From Pontibacter chinhatensis (GTDB lineage: Bacteria > Bacteroidota > Bacteroidia > Cytophagales > Hymenobacteraceae), in NCBI RefSeq assembly GCF_900113285.1, contig NZ_FOOT01000002.1:124001-188000 (forward strand): a stretch of DNA of 64,000 bases. The letters run 5' to 3'. The position numbers and the translations under genes are program-made. Every line of letters starts with the position of its first letter. Position 1 is the stretch's first letter. Under the pieces are notes generated by a model. That model worked only from the letters and a program-made list of their open reading frames with translations. It did no database searches and had not been told where the DNA came from. Positions 7,907-16,660 of this stretch are shown piece by piece.

Positions 7907-9038
7907 GTAAAACTTGCGCTTTGGGGGTGAGATAGATATTTGATTCGGCTATGCCCAGCTCCTCGCATACTTTCTCCAGCTCGTTTACACGGTGGGCACA
8001 CGTATGGCGTTTGCGGATAGTTTCCAGGCCACGTGCGGCCAAGGCATTTGCTTTTTCAGGGTTACGAAGTATGGCTTGCAGGTGCTGCTTCATCTCCTCA
8101 CCGTTTCGAGCTACCAGAAAATCCTGTCCGGGCGTGAACAGCCCCTCGGCATCGTCCCAGGGCGAGGAGATAAGCGGAATGCCGCAAGCCATGGCCTCGA
8201 AGGGGCGGATGGTCGGGATGCCTGGCAGCGCCTCCACGTAGGGCCGGCGCGGTACGTGCACGGTTACCTTATACTTGGCAAATTCTTCCGCCGCTTTGTA
8301 GTTCGGCAACCAGCCACCATATGTTATACCGGCATCCGCCAGGGCTTTGCGGGCATGCTCCGGGTAGCGCACGCCGTAGATTTTGGCTTTCAGCCCCAGC
8401 TCCTTCACCGGGTTTATCAGGAACTCGTGCAGCTCGGCGGTACGCTCCTCATCGCCCCAGTTGCCAATCCAGATTAGGTCGCCTTCATACGCCTTTTGTT
8501 CGCGTGGGTAAAAAACCGAGGTATCGGCGGCCTCATGCCAGGTCCAGGCTTTCCGGGTCCAGCTTTCCTGCAAGTATAAATCGCGTATTTTCTGCCCAAA
8601 GGCCAGCACACCGTCGTAATGGCGCAAATCATACTTTGCCATACTTTCGCGCTCAGTCACGGCGCGGTGGTGGGTGTCGTGGAAGAGCAGTTTATACTTG
8701 CCGCCGTTGGCGCGGTGCTCCCCGATGCGTTTTACCAGCTCGTGCTCGTTCCACTCATGCACCAGCACCAGGTCGGCTTCAGATAGCACTTCATCCAGGT
8801 TTATACTTTCCAACCTATAAAAGTTGGTGCTGAGGCCAGGGTAGTAAGCCTGCAGCTCGTCGAGCTTCTCCTTTCCGTAACCTTCTACCAGATTTTGCAG
8901 GCTCCAACCGTTCTCCGGCTCATATACCTGCACCCGATGCCCCCGCCCCTCCAGCTCCCGCACAATGCCACGCAGGAAATGCGCGTTGCCATGGTTCCAG
9001 TCAGAAAGTATAGAGTGGTAGAAAAGGACTATATGCAT
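7896..9038 (-). CDS. Glycosyltransferase, CgeB-like (first of three paralogues)
   Basis: A 380-residue GT-B-type glycosyltransferase. It starts MHIVLFYHSILSDWNHGNA, carries the donor-site segment TIRPFEAMACGIPLISSPW, and ends with HTCAHRVNELEKVCEELG, the same C-terminal signature as the next two genes. It is separated from the upstream GT4 gene by 206 bases that contain an inverted-repeat element, the only large gap inside the cluster besides the SDR leader. That gap could hold an internal promoter, or the element may have inserted later. Substrate unknown. Confidence 0.85.
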   Translation of the reverse strand: MHIVLFYHSILSDWNHGNAHFLRGIVRELEGRGHRVQVYEPENGWSLQNLVEGYGKEKLDELQAYYPGLSTNFYRLESINLDEVLSEADLVLVHEWNEHELVKRIGEHRANGGKYKLLFHDTHHRAVTERESMAKYDLRHYDGVLAFGQKIRDLYLQESWTRKAWTWHEAADTSVFYPREQKAYEGDLIWIGNWGDEERTAELHEFLINPVKELGLKAKIYGVRYPEHARKALADAGITYGGWLPNYKAAEEFAKYKVTVHVPRRPYVEALPGIPTIRPFEAMACGIPLISSPWDDAEGLFTPGQDFLVARNGEEMKQHLQAILRNPEKANALAARGLETIRKRHTCAHRVNELEKVCEELGIAESNIYLTPKAQVLHEQ

Positions 9039-9114
9039 TTCGTTTTTGTAAGTTCGTTTTTGGATTTCAGGTATTTGAATGAGAAACTGAGTGAAAAAGT
9101 ACGTCTTTCAGTGC

Positions 9115-9190
9115 TGTCATCTTGTAACGGTCTTAGTGGCCAGGTCTCAAAGCAGTCGCTACGGGCTAACAAGACCCTTTCAGGATGACA
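9115..9190. repeat. Inverted-repeat hairpin element, TGTCATCCTG family, copy A
   Basis: Arms TGTCATCTTGTAACGGTCTT (9115-9134) and AAGACCCTTTCAGGATGACA (9171-9190) match as reverse complements at 17 of 20 positions. Related elements with the same ends occur at 31341-31416 and 32420-32490. This copy lies inside the glycosyltransferase operon, between the GT4 gene and the CgeB-like trio. Confidence 0.75.
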
Positions 9191-9244
9191 TGGAAAAAGG
9201 TCGACGTAAAAAATTCACGTATTCCCTCAATCACTCATTTAGAA

Positions 9245-10345
9245 TTATACTGTTACTGTTTGCTTGAGCAGCTGGCGGTACACATGGTCGTAATCCTGGC
9301 CCATAGGGTCGGCGGTGTAACCATGGGAGCGCTTCACGGCGCGACAGGCCATGATGTTGCGGCCAAACTCGTCTTCGATCAGGTTCTTGATCGTGTCGCG
9401 CAGCTCGTCGGCATCGTTCGGGTTCACATACTTGGCCGCGTTGCCCCATACTTCTGCCAAGCTGTCGGTTTTGCCCACTACCAGCGCGCAACCCGACATG
9501 GCCGCCTCCAGGATAGTCAGCCCGAAAGGCTCATACTTGGCAGGCAAGGTATAAATCGATGCTCTGGATAGCCAGTCCGACACTTCTTTCTCAGTCAGTT
9601 GGCCCAGGAAATGCACGTTCTCCAGCTCTACCTCTTTTCCGGTAGCCGGATGGCGCGCGTCACCTGCAATGTATACCGGCCAGGGCAGGTCGGAGGCGAT
9701 GTGCGCGAGCATGGAGATGTTTTTGGCTTCATCCCACACGCGGCCCATGCTAAACACGAAGGGCTCTTTTCTACCAAACTGGAAGCTGTGCTGTCCGCGG
9801 CCGTTGTACACTACCGTGCTGTTTTGAAAAGGTCCGTACAAAGCCTCCGCCTGGTGCAGCATGGCCTGTGTTGGCGCCACCACCATCGTTGCATTTTGAA
9901 GGCCTTTGGTCACCATTTCCTTGTACTTTTCCCAGGCTTTCGGCGCCTCCTCGTCCTTCACGGCTCTCCACCACGACAGTACACAAGAGTGCACCACCAC
10001 GACTGTAGGCACGCCAAAATTAAGGGCGCCATGCACCAGCCCGTTCAGGTGTACCAGGTCTGGCTGTACCTCCTCTTTGAGTTTGAGCAGCCACTGGCCC
10101 GCCTGATCCACGTCCTGCCAGGGATCATCCATCCACTCCAGTTTATAGTGGCTTTCGTAGAGGGTCATGTTGTCGATGTCCTCCACCTGCTGGCGCTGCT
10201 CCTCGGTGAGCGGTGCGCCCATGGTAGCCAGGGCCACGTGTGTTTTAAAAGGAGCCAAAGCCCTAATCAGCTCCAGCGCATAGGTCCAGACACCACCTAC
10301 GGTGTCCGCCGTCATCAAAATCTTTGCAGGATGTTGTGCCTCCAT
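9245..10345 (-). CDS. Glycosyltransferase family 4
   Basis: A 366-residue retaining GT-B glycosyltransferase of GT4 type. The acceptor-side N-terminus has the glycine-rich loop TADTVGGVWTYALEL, and the C-terminal half contains the EPFGLTILEAAMSG motif, the classical E-x7-E donor site. Typical members use a nucleotide- or GDP-linked sugar and retain anomeric configuration. It begins 4 bases after the Gfo/Idh gene, so it is co-transcribed with the sugar-modifying enzymes. The glycine-rich start resembles glycogen synthase-like GT4/GT5 enzymes, but the length fits GT4. Donor unknown. Confidence 0.9.
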   Translation of the reverse strand: MEAQHPAKILMTADTVGGVWTYALELIRALAPFKTHVALATMGAPLTEEQRQQVEDIDNMTLYESHYKLEWMDDPWQDVDQAGQWLLKLKEEVQPDLVHLNGLVHGALNFGVPTVVVVHSCVLSWWRAVKDEEAPKAWEKYKEMVTKGLQNATMVVAPTQAMLHQAEALYGPFQNSTVVYNGRGQHSFQFGRKEPFVFSMGRVWDEAKNISMLAHIASDLPWPVYIAGDARHPATGKEVELENVHFLGQLTEKEVSDWLSRASIYTLPAKYEPFGLTILEAAMSGCALVVGKTDSLAEVWGNAAKYVNPNDADELRDTIKNLIEDEFGRNIMACRAVKRSHGYTADPMGQDYDHVYRQLLKQTVTV

Positions 10346-10349
10346 ACTC

Positions 10350-11399
10350 CTATCTTCCGTAAATTTTATCTAATACTTCTGCTACTTTTACATACTCTTC
10401 GGCTTCCTCGCTAAAGCCTTCGCCCTTGGCTACTCGCGCTGCCCAGGCCACGCCGGCACGGCCCATCCACTCGTCAGGCGGGGCGCAGAGTTGCTCGGTC
10501 TTGGTACCGTGGTATCGCTCGGCCACAAAGTCGTAGAAGGAGCCTTTCACGTTTTTAAACGCCACGCCCCCGTTTGTGCCGTAAAAAGTGGCGCTGATAA
10601 TGGCCTCCTGACCGGCCGGCAGGTTCCAGGAGCAGCTCAGCTGCAGGAGCGTGTTGCCCTCCAGTTCGATGTGCGCGGCGGCATAGTCCTCTACTTTGCC
10701 TTCTGCCATACTTATCGGTTTGCCTTTGGCGTAGAGGTGACTCTGCACCTGCTTTACCTCCGGGAAATTCATGCTCCACAGGGCCAGATCCACCAGGTGC
10801 ACACCCAGGTCTATCACGCAGCCGCCACCCGAAAGCTTTGGCTCATAGAACCAGGCCTTGTCGGGGCCATAGGCGTTGTGGAACACCAGCTCGATGGCAT
10901 AAATCTGGCCCAACTCGCCACTCTGCACCACCTTGTAAACTTCCTGCATGGCCTTGGTATGGCGATAGGATAAGTCTACCCCTAGGAGTTTGTTCTGCGA
11001 TCGCGCAGCCTCTACCACGCGCTTGGTCTCCTCCACGTTGCGCCCCAGCGGCTTCTGGCAGAACACATGCTTGCCTGCCTTCAGGGCTAGGGTACTTTGC
11101 TCGGCATGAAAGGCGCTTGGCGTGGCGATAACGACTCCGTTCACCTCAGGCTGCTGCAGCATGGCCTCCAGCGAGGACACCTGCTTTGCCCCAGGCTCAC
11201 TTTTCAGTGCCTCTTCAGCATTTTGGGGTGCTGTATCGGCGATATAGGCTACCTCTCCGGCTTTATACTTTGAGATTGCTTCCATCCGGTTACGCCCGAT
11301 CCAGCCAACGCCCAGGAAACCGAGCCTTGGTGGTTGACCAGAGGTAGTAGAAGAAGATGCTGAAGGGGCTTCCGCCTTGTCAAGTATAGTTTCCGTCAT
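10350..11399 (-). CDS. Gfo/Idh/MocA family NAD(P)-dependent oxidoreductase
   Basis: A 349-residue enzyme with an N-terminal Rossmann motif GFLGVGWIGRNR (about residues 27-38) and the family's nicotinamide-side motif as CQKPLG, with Gln in place of the usual Glu of EKP. The catalytic-region segment GGGCVIDLGVHLVDLALW carries the conserved D-x3-H. These enzymes oxidise or reduce sugar hydroxyls or keto groups. An unusually long Ser/Thr/Ala-rich N-terminal extension (about 25 residues) precedes the fold. It is 2 bases downstream of the dehydrogenase gene and 4 bases upstream of the GT4 gene, so probably acts on the same sugar nucleotide or on an intermediate. Confidence 0.9.
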   Translation of the reverse strand: MTETILDKAEAPSASSSTTSGQPPRLGFLGVGWIGRNRMEAISKYKAGEVAYIADTAPQNAEEALKSEPGAKQVSSLEAMLQQPEVNGVVIATPSAFHAEQSTLALKAGKHVFCQKPLGRNVEETKRVVEAARSQNKLLGVDLSYRHTKAMQEVYKVVQSGELGQIYAIELVFHNAYGPDKAWFYEPKLSGGGCVIDLGVHLVDLALWSMNFPEVKQVQSHLYAKGKPISMAEGKVEDYAAAHIELEGNTLLQLSCSWNLPAGQEAIISATFYGTNGGVAFKNVKGSFYDFVAERYHGTKTEQLCAPPDEWMGRAGVAWAARVAKGEGFSEEAEEYVKVAEVLDKIYGR

Positions 11400-11401
11400 G
11401 T

Positions 11402-12415
11402 TCAGTAGGTTATAAGGGCTTTCACAAAACCGTCGGGGCGGCTTGTGAGGTGTTCGAATGCTTTTGCAATTTCTTGTAACGTATAGGTGTGAGTGTAGAG
11501 CTTTTCCGGGTTCATCCGGCCCGACTCCACAGCCGCTACAGCTTCTCTTATGCCTTTGATGTACTCTTTCGGGTCGCGCTCGTGGGCATTGATCACGTCC
11601 AGGCCGCGCCAGTTCCAGAGCTGGATGTTCACCTGCCGCATGCCGTCCTGATGGAAACCGGCGATCACCAGCTTGCCGCGCTCGGCAGTAAGCTCACCGG
11701 CCAGGTTCAGCGGCCACTCCTTTCCGGTGCACTCTATTACGCGTTCGCAGAAGTTTCCGTTTGTTAGTTCCTTTACTTTTTCTATAATTTTATAGTGATC
11801 ATCCATTTTAATTACCTCGTCTGCGCCACATGCCTTTGCAACTTCCAAAGAGAACTCCCGCTGCGACACGGCAATAACCCGAGCCCCGGCATCCTTGGCC
11901 AGTTGAATCAGGAGCGCTCCCAGGAAACCGATGCCCAGGATGGCCACCGTCTGCCCGGCCTGCAGGTCGCTGCGGCGGAAGATGTTCATGGAGCAGCCCA
12001 GCGGCTCGCCGGGGAAGGGTTTACCCTGCAAAGAATCGGGCAGTTTCACCACCTTATCGGCATCGGCCACATCGTACTCGGCATAGGCGTTGTAAGACAA
12101 AGCGGCCACGCGATCACCGGGCTGCACCTGGTCTACCCCTTCCCCTACGGCGTCTACCACACCCCAACCCTCGTGGCCCGGGTTGCCGGCCGCTACCGGG
12201 TAGCTGAACCACTCGCGCCCCTCCCACACCGGGATGTTGGAGGCACAAAGGCCGCAGCCCTGCAGCCGGATGCGCACCTGCCCGGCTTTTGGCTCGGGCA
12301 GGGCGGTTTCCTCTAATTTTATACTTTGTGGCGCTGCCAGCACGGCGGCTTTCATGGTGGTGGCGTGGGTGCTGGCCACTGCTGGGTTATGTGTTGTAAG
12401 CGTTTCTTGCATCAT
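11402..12415 (-). CDS. Zinc-type alcohol/polyol dehydrogenase (MDR superfamily)
   Basis: A 337-residue medium-chain dehydrogenase. The catalytic zinc ligands appear as GCGLCASNIP and GNPGHEGWG, and the Rossmann motif is VAILGIGFLGALLIQLAK. The four-cysteine structural-zinc lobe of classical alcohol dehydrogenases is missing between the GHE motif and the Rossmann domain, which marks a shorter subgroup. It sits 1 base after the fusion enzyme gene and 2 bases before the Gfo/Idh gene, and probably oxidises or reduces a sugar or polyol in this pathway. It could alternatively supply a modified aglycone. Family certain, substrate not known. Confidence 0.88.
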   Translation of the reverse strand: MMQETLTTHNPAVASTHATTMKAAVLAAPQSIKLEETALPEPKAGQVRIRLQGCGLCASNIPVWEGREWFSYPVAAGNPGHEGWGVVDAVGEGVDQVQPGDRVAALSYNAYAEYDVADADKVVKLPDSLQGKPFPGEPLGCSMNIFRRSDLQAGQTVAILGIGFLGALLIQLAKDAGARVIAVSQREFSLEVAKACGADEVIKMDDHYKIIEKVKELTNGNFCERVIECTGKEWPLNLAGELTAERGKLVIAGFHQDGMRQVNIQLWNWRGLDVINAHERDPKEYIKGIREAVAAVESGRMNPEKLYTHTYTLQEIAKAFEHLTSRPDGFVKALITY

Positions 12416-12416
12416 G

Positions 12417-14480
12417 TTAAGCTACTGCGGCTTTGTTTACCGGTTCTTCTTCTTTTTCCAAGAGGGAGGAAAGCGCAATCGGTACTTTGAGGCCGCGGTG
12501 CTCGCACAGCCACTGGTAAAGCCTGGCCACCCCTTCCTGCACGTCATGCTTCGGATACCAACCCGTGGCCTCCCTGAACTTGCGGATGTCGGATACATAA
12601 TAGTGCTGGTCGCCCGGACGCCAGGCGCCGAACTGAAGCGGGACTTTCGCTCCCCGAAACTTGCCGATGGTTTTGAGCAGCTCCAGCAAACTCACGGTGT
12701 TCGCAGGTCCTCCGCCAATGTTAAAGGCCTGCCCTTTTATACTATCCATGTGCTCCTGCGCCAGCAGGAAGGCATCCACCAGATCCTCCACGAACAGGAT
12801 ATCCCGCACCTGCTTGCCGTCACCGTAGATGTTGACCGGCTCGCCCTCGATGGCCTTAATGGCGAAGTGCGCCACCCAGCCCTGGTCTTCGTTGCCGTAC
12901 TGGTGCGGGCCGTAGATGCAGCTCATCCGGAACACCGTCATCGGCAGGTTGTAGGTGCGGGCGTAGTCTATCACGTACTGGTCAGCGGCACCCTTCGAGC
13001 AGCCGTAGGGGCTGTGGAAATCGAGGTGGCGCTTTTCGGAAATGCCATGCTGCTTGGTGCCGGCATCGGCCGGGTAGTAGCGCGAGCCGTTGGAGACAAA
13101 CTCCATGTCCTCCAGCCCTCCGTATACTTTGTTTGTGGAGGTAAACACCAGCGGTGGCGGGTTTTTCTGTTGCCGGATCGCCTCCAGCACGTTAATGATA
13201 CCGCGCGCGTTTATCTCAAAATCGTTGATAGGAAAATCCAGGGAAGTGGTAACGGCCACCTGGGCTGCAAAGTGAAAGACCTGCTCGGCACGCTTCATGA
13301 CGTGGCGCACGGACTGCAGATCGCGGATATCGCCCACGTATACTTCCAGCCTGTCGCCATAGGTGTCGTGGAGCCAACGCAGGTTCTCCTCCACCCCGTC
13401 GCGGCTAAGGTTATCGAACACCAGCACGCGCTTTCCTTGCTCCAGCAATCGCTTGGCCAGGTTCGTGCCTACAAAGCCGGCCCCACCCGTGATAAGGATG
13501 TAGGGTTCGGTGTTATCATCCAGGGTGCGCTTCAGGTAGTGGAGCTCGCTAAGCTTCTCGATGCCGTGGCGCGCCCAGAGGCGGTAGAGCAATTTGCTGC
13601 TTCCGTCCTCGCGTTTTAACCCAAAATAGTACTCCCGCTCGTCCAGGTGAAAACCGCCAACAGTGGGCAGCTCCAGGCTCAGGTCTTTTACAGCGTACCA
13701 GTAGATGCGGGCGACATCGGCTTTTAGCACCTCTTTAAACTCCTGCAGCTGCTTAAACTCATCATGCTGCCAGGTAGAGAACCCGGCCTCTGTAATCCAG
13801 AGCTCGGCTTTGCAGTTGTTGCGCTCCATTACCTCGCGCACGGCCTGTATCTTGTCCTCCCAGCCGTCCCATAGCTGGTCGAACACATAAGGGAACCCAT
13901 GGACACCCACTGCATCGATGTATTGCATCACGCCATGGTCGTACATGGTCTGCAGCCAGTTCGGGTCTATCGGGCTCATGCCGCCGAGCAGGGTTTTCTT
14001 GCCCAGTTGCTTGCACCAGTAGGCAGCGCCTCCTACCATCTCGGCAAACTTGTTCCAGCCGTAGTCGTGGGTAAAATCATACTCTGTGATGTTGTTCGGC
14101 TCGTTCCAGAGCTCCACCCACTCAAAGTGCTCCCCATGCCTGGCGATAAACACATCCAGAAAATCGGCATACGCTTTCTTGTCCCTGGGTGGGGAGGAGG
14201 TGCGGGGTTTCTCGCCTATACTTGGCGGGGTATACAGAAAGCAGGGAAGTATACGTACCTCCCTGGCCAGCGTCGGGATGAGCCAATCGTACCATTCCTG
14301 CCCTTCGGGAGTATAGTAGTCGGCCCACGAAACGCCAGTGCGCAGCTCTGTTACCCCTAGTTCCCTCAGGCTTGCCAGGGTTTCTTTTACATGCTCATAC
14401 TCACCGGGTCTGAACCACTCCACCAGGCCCACCACGGGGAGCGTTGGCTTGCTGTTCAAAGTCTTGTCGTCTATTTTCAT
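12417..14480 (-). CDS. Fusion: clan GH-A glycosidase-like domain + CDP-paratose 2-epimerase-like SDR
   Basis: A 687-residue two-domain protein. Residues 1-320 form a TIM-barrel glycosidase domain of clan GH-A (GH39/GH5-like): the acid/base Glu is E127 in ELWNEPNN and the nucleophile is E231 in WITEAGFST, the right order and spacing. Residues 327-660 are an extended SDR with TGGAGFVG (331-338), STNKVYGGLE and catalytic Y492/K496 in HSPYGCSKGAADQYV. That epimerase half closely resembles RfbE (CDP-paratose 2-epimerase), including the NLSRDGVEENLRWL and GDGKQVRDIL segments. There is no signal peptide, so the glycosidase part is cytosolic. It is closely spaced with its neighbours. The fusion is unusual: the glycosidase may trim or proofread a product, or bind a glycan without cleaving it. 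Confidence 0.88.
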   Translation of the reverse strand: MKIDDKTLNSKPTLPVVGLVEWFRPGEYEHVKETLASLRELGVTELRTGVSWADYYTPEGQEWYDWLIPTLAREVRILPCFLYTPPSIGEKPRTSSPPRDKKAYADFLDVFIARHGEHFEWVELWNEPNNITEYDFTHDYGWNKFAEMVGGAAYWCKQLGKKTLLGGMSPIDPNWLQTMYDHGVMQYIDAVGVHGFPYVFDQLWDGWEDKIQAVREVMERNNCKAELWITEAGFSTWQHDEFKQLQEFKEVLKADVARIYWYAVKDLSLELPTVGGFHLDEREYYFGLKREDGSSKLLYRLWARHGIEKLSELHYLKRTLDDNTEPYILITGGAGFVGTNLAKRLLEQGKRVLVFDNLSRDGVEENLRWLHDTYGDRLEVYVGDIRDLQSVRHVMKRAEQVFHFAAQVAVTTSLDFPINDFEINARGIINVLEAIRQQKNPPPLVFTSTNKVYGGLEDMEFVSNGSRYYPADAGTKQHGISEKRHLDFHSPYGCSKGAADQYVIDYARTYNLPMTVFRMSCIYGPHQYGNEDQGWVAHFAIKAIEGEPVNIYGDGKQVRDILFVEDLVDAFLLAQEHMDSIKGQAFNIGGGPANTVSLLELLKTIGKFRGAKVPLQFGAWRPGDQHYYVSDIRKFREATGWYPKHDVQEGVARLYQWLCEHRGLKVPIALSSLLEKEEEPVNKAAVA

Positions 14481-14520
14481 ACTGATTTGAATCCTTTAAT
14501 TGATGTACACGAACGGGTGA

Positions 14521-15639
14521 TTAAACGGTGAGGCCGCGGGAAGCCAATTCGGCGCTTGCCTCGCTGACGCGGTCATAGGCGATCTGGCCCTCAAGCCAGC
14601 CAGCCAGCTCTTCCAGGCCGGCGTTAAACTCCACCTGCGGGTAAAAGCCCAGCACTTCCTTGGCCAGCGAGATATCGGCGTAGCAGTGGCGGATATCCCC
14701 CACCCTATACTTGCCCGTTATCTCCGGAAGGAGGCCTGACTTGCCCATCACCGCCGCCAGGCGCTCCCCAATCTCGCGGATGGTGTAGTTGTTGCCGCTG
14801 CCCACGTTAAACACGCGCCCGTTCGCCTCCTCCTTCTCCATGGCCAGACGACATGCCAATGCCACATCACGCACATGCACAAAGTCCCGCTGCTGGTAGC
14901 CATCCTCGAAAATCATCGGAGAGTTATTGTTCAGCAGGCGCGAAGCGAAAATGGCCAGTACCCCGGTATAAGGGTTGGAAAGTGCCTGCCGGGTACCGTA
15001 CACGTTAAAGAAGCGCATCGCTACGGTTGGGATGTTGTAGGCACGACCCACCATCAGGCAGAGGCGCTCCTGGTCATACTTAGAGAGGGCGTACACCGAG
15101 GATAAGCTAGGGGCTTTCGACTCCGGGGTGGGTACCGGCTGCAGCTGCTCGCCTTGTGCATTGTAGAGTTCCCAATCGGCTGCTTTCAGCTGCTCCAGTG
15201 GCCGCTCCTGCACAGTGGACAGTTCACCTGCGGCGGTTTTGTAGAGCCCCTCCCCGTAGATGCTCATGCTGCTGGCCACCACCAGCTTCTTCACAGGCTT
15301 CTTGATCAGTGCCTCCAGCAACACCGTAGTGCCAATGTTATTCACATCGGTATACTCGCGCAGCTCGTACATGCTCTGCCCTACCCCTACCATCGCTGCA
15401 AAGTGGAACACGTAGTCCACCCCCTCCAGCGCGCGCGCCACATCCTCCGGGTTGCGTACATCCCCAATCAGCAGCTCCACATCTTCATGCAGATACGCCG
15501 GCCGCTGGCAGTCTTTGCCATGTACCTGCTCGCTCAAATTGTCCAATGCTCTTACGGCATACCCCTGCTGCAGCAGTTCATCGGCCAGGTGAGAACCGAT
15601 AAAGCCGGCGCCGCCGGTAATCAATACCTTGTCTTTCAT
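14521..15639 (-). CDS. NAD-dependent sugar epimerase, dTDP-L-rhamnose 4-epimerase-like
   Basis: A 372-residue extended SDR with the NAD-binding TGGAGFIG at residues 8-15, SSMSIYGEG in the active-site strand and the catalytic pair Y183/K187 in SVYALSKYDQE. An insertion of about 45 residues between strand and YxxxK (ending LQPVPTPESKAP) is characteristic of dTDP-L-rhamnose 4-epimerase (WbiB-like) enzymes rather than GalE. It lies 40 bases upstream of the fusion gene on the same strand, so two different sugar epimerases are made together. Substrate assignment is by resemblance only; UDP-glucose/UDP-uronate 4-epimerase remains possible. Confidence 0.88.
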   Translation of the reverse strand: MKDKVLITGGAGFIGSHLADELLQQGYAVRALDNLSEQVHGKDCQRPAYLHEDVELLIGDVRNPEDVARALEGVDYVFHFAAMVGVGQSMYELREYTDVNNIGTTVLLEALIKKPVKKLVVASSMSIYGEGLYKTAAGELSTVQERPLEQLKAADWELYNAQGEQLQPVPTPESKAPSLSSVYALSKYDQERLCLMVGRAYNIPTVAMRFFNVYGTRQALSNPYTGVLAIFASRLLNNNSPMIFEDGYQQRDFVHVRDVALACRLAMEKEEANGRVFNVGSGNNYTIREIGERLAAVMGKSGLLPEITGKYRVGDIRHCYADISLAKEVLGFYPQVEFNAGLEELAGWLEGQIAYDRVSEASAELASRGLTV

Positions 15640-15715
15640 AGTATTAAGTTTACTTTCTGTTTAGTTTGTACTTTTATTTCGGGTGCTGATATGGTTAGAT
15701 AGGCTCTGACCGGTG

Positions 15716-16420
15716 TTAAAATACCTGCGCCGTGGGCCTAAGGGTGATGTTGTTGATGGATACTCCCGGTGGCTGACGTAGGGCATATAAGACGGCATCT
15801 GCTACTTCTTCGGGGGTGAGGGCACCATATCCTATACTTTCCACCGTCTGGCTGCCGGATAAGGTGTTTTCGAAAAAGGCAGTGTCGGTCACTCCCGGTG
15901 CCACTACCGTAACCCGGATACCGGGCAAGACCTCCTGCCGCAGCGTTTCGGCAACTACCTGCAAGGCAGTTTTGGTCGCAGCATACACGCCTCCGTAAGC
16001 GTAGGCCTGTCCTGCCGCTACCGACGACACGATCACTACATCGCCGGTGCCTGCCTCCTGCATGCCCGGTACAAAAGCCCGGATCAGGCGCAGGGTGCCC
16101 ATCAGGTTGGTGTTGATCACCTGCTGCCACTTTGCCGGGTCTCCCTCCGTAAGCTTCTCGTGCACGCCCAGGCCGGCGCTGCACACAAGTATGTCTGGTG
16201 TGCCCAGCTGTTGCTGCACTGCTTCGAAAAGGTTGTCTATGGCTGCGGCATCGGAAACATCACAGGTGAGGCAGATGCTTCCTTGGGGTAGGTTATCGGT
16301 CAGGTGCAGATCGGCAATGGCAGTTTGAACTCCGTCTTCAGTGAGCTGCGCGGCAATAGCTTTTCCAATGCCTGATCCTCCTCCACTCACTATCGCTCTC
16401 TTACCCTTAAGTTGCTGCAC
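15716..16420 (-). CDS. Classical short-chain dehydrogenase/reductase
   Basis: A 234-residue classical SDR and the first gene of the minus-strand cluster. The cofactor motif is GGGSGIGKA (residues 13-21), the NNAG-like element is CSAGLG, and the active site has the serines in IVSSVAA followed by Y-x3-K in YAATKTAL. Oxidoreductases of this type act on hydroxyl or keto groups with NAD(P)H. It is 76 bases upstream of the epimerase gene with no clear terminator between them. Its role with the sugar pathway is inferred from position. Subfamily and substrate cannot be read from the sequence. Confidence 0.87.
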   Translation of the reverse strand: MQQLKGKRAIVSGGGSGIGKAIAAQLTEDGVQTAIADLHLTDNLPQGSICLTCDVSDAAAIDNLFEAVQQQLGTPDILVCSAGLGVHEKLTEGDPAKWQQVINTNLMGTLRLIRAFVPGMQEAGTGDVVIVSSVAAGQAYAYGGVYAATKTALQVVAETLRQEVLPGIRVTVVAPGVTDTAFFENTLSGSQTVESIGYGALTPEEVADAVLYALRQPPGVSINNITLRPTAQVF

Positions 16421-16660
16421 GTCTTCCGTTAATTTTTGTCCTCCTACTAGAAATTTATGTGGGTGCTGAAAATTGTTAGGTAGAACGTAGCAGACGGAAA
16501 TAGGGTTGTAGATGCTGTCGCAAGGCTATATAAAAACAGCCTAATTGTTGTTTTATTGGGCTTATAGAGGGGTAAGACTTTCGAAACCACAGCATTTTAC
16601 ACCTTTTCCATTGCACTGATAACAGGTGGTAGGCGTCTGTTCGCAATCAAAAAAACTGTT

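Noticed and set aside
12234-13619. 461-residue plus-strand open frame opposite the fusion enzyme
   Set aside because: It is antisense to a gene with clear catalytic motifs on the minus strand; the translation is Val/His/Leu-rich shadow sequence with no domain or export signal.
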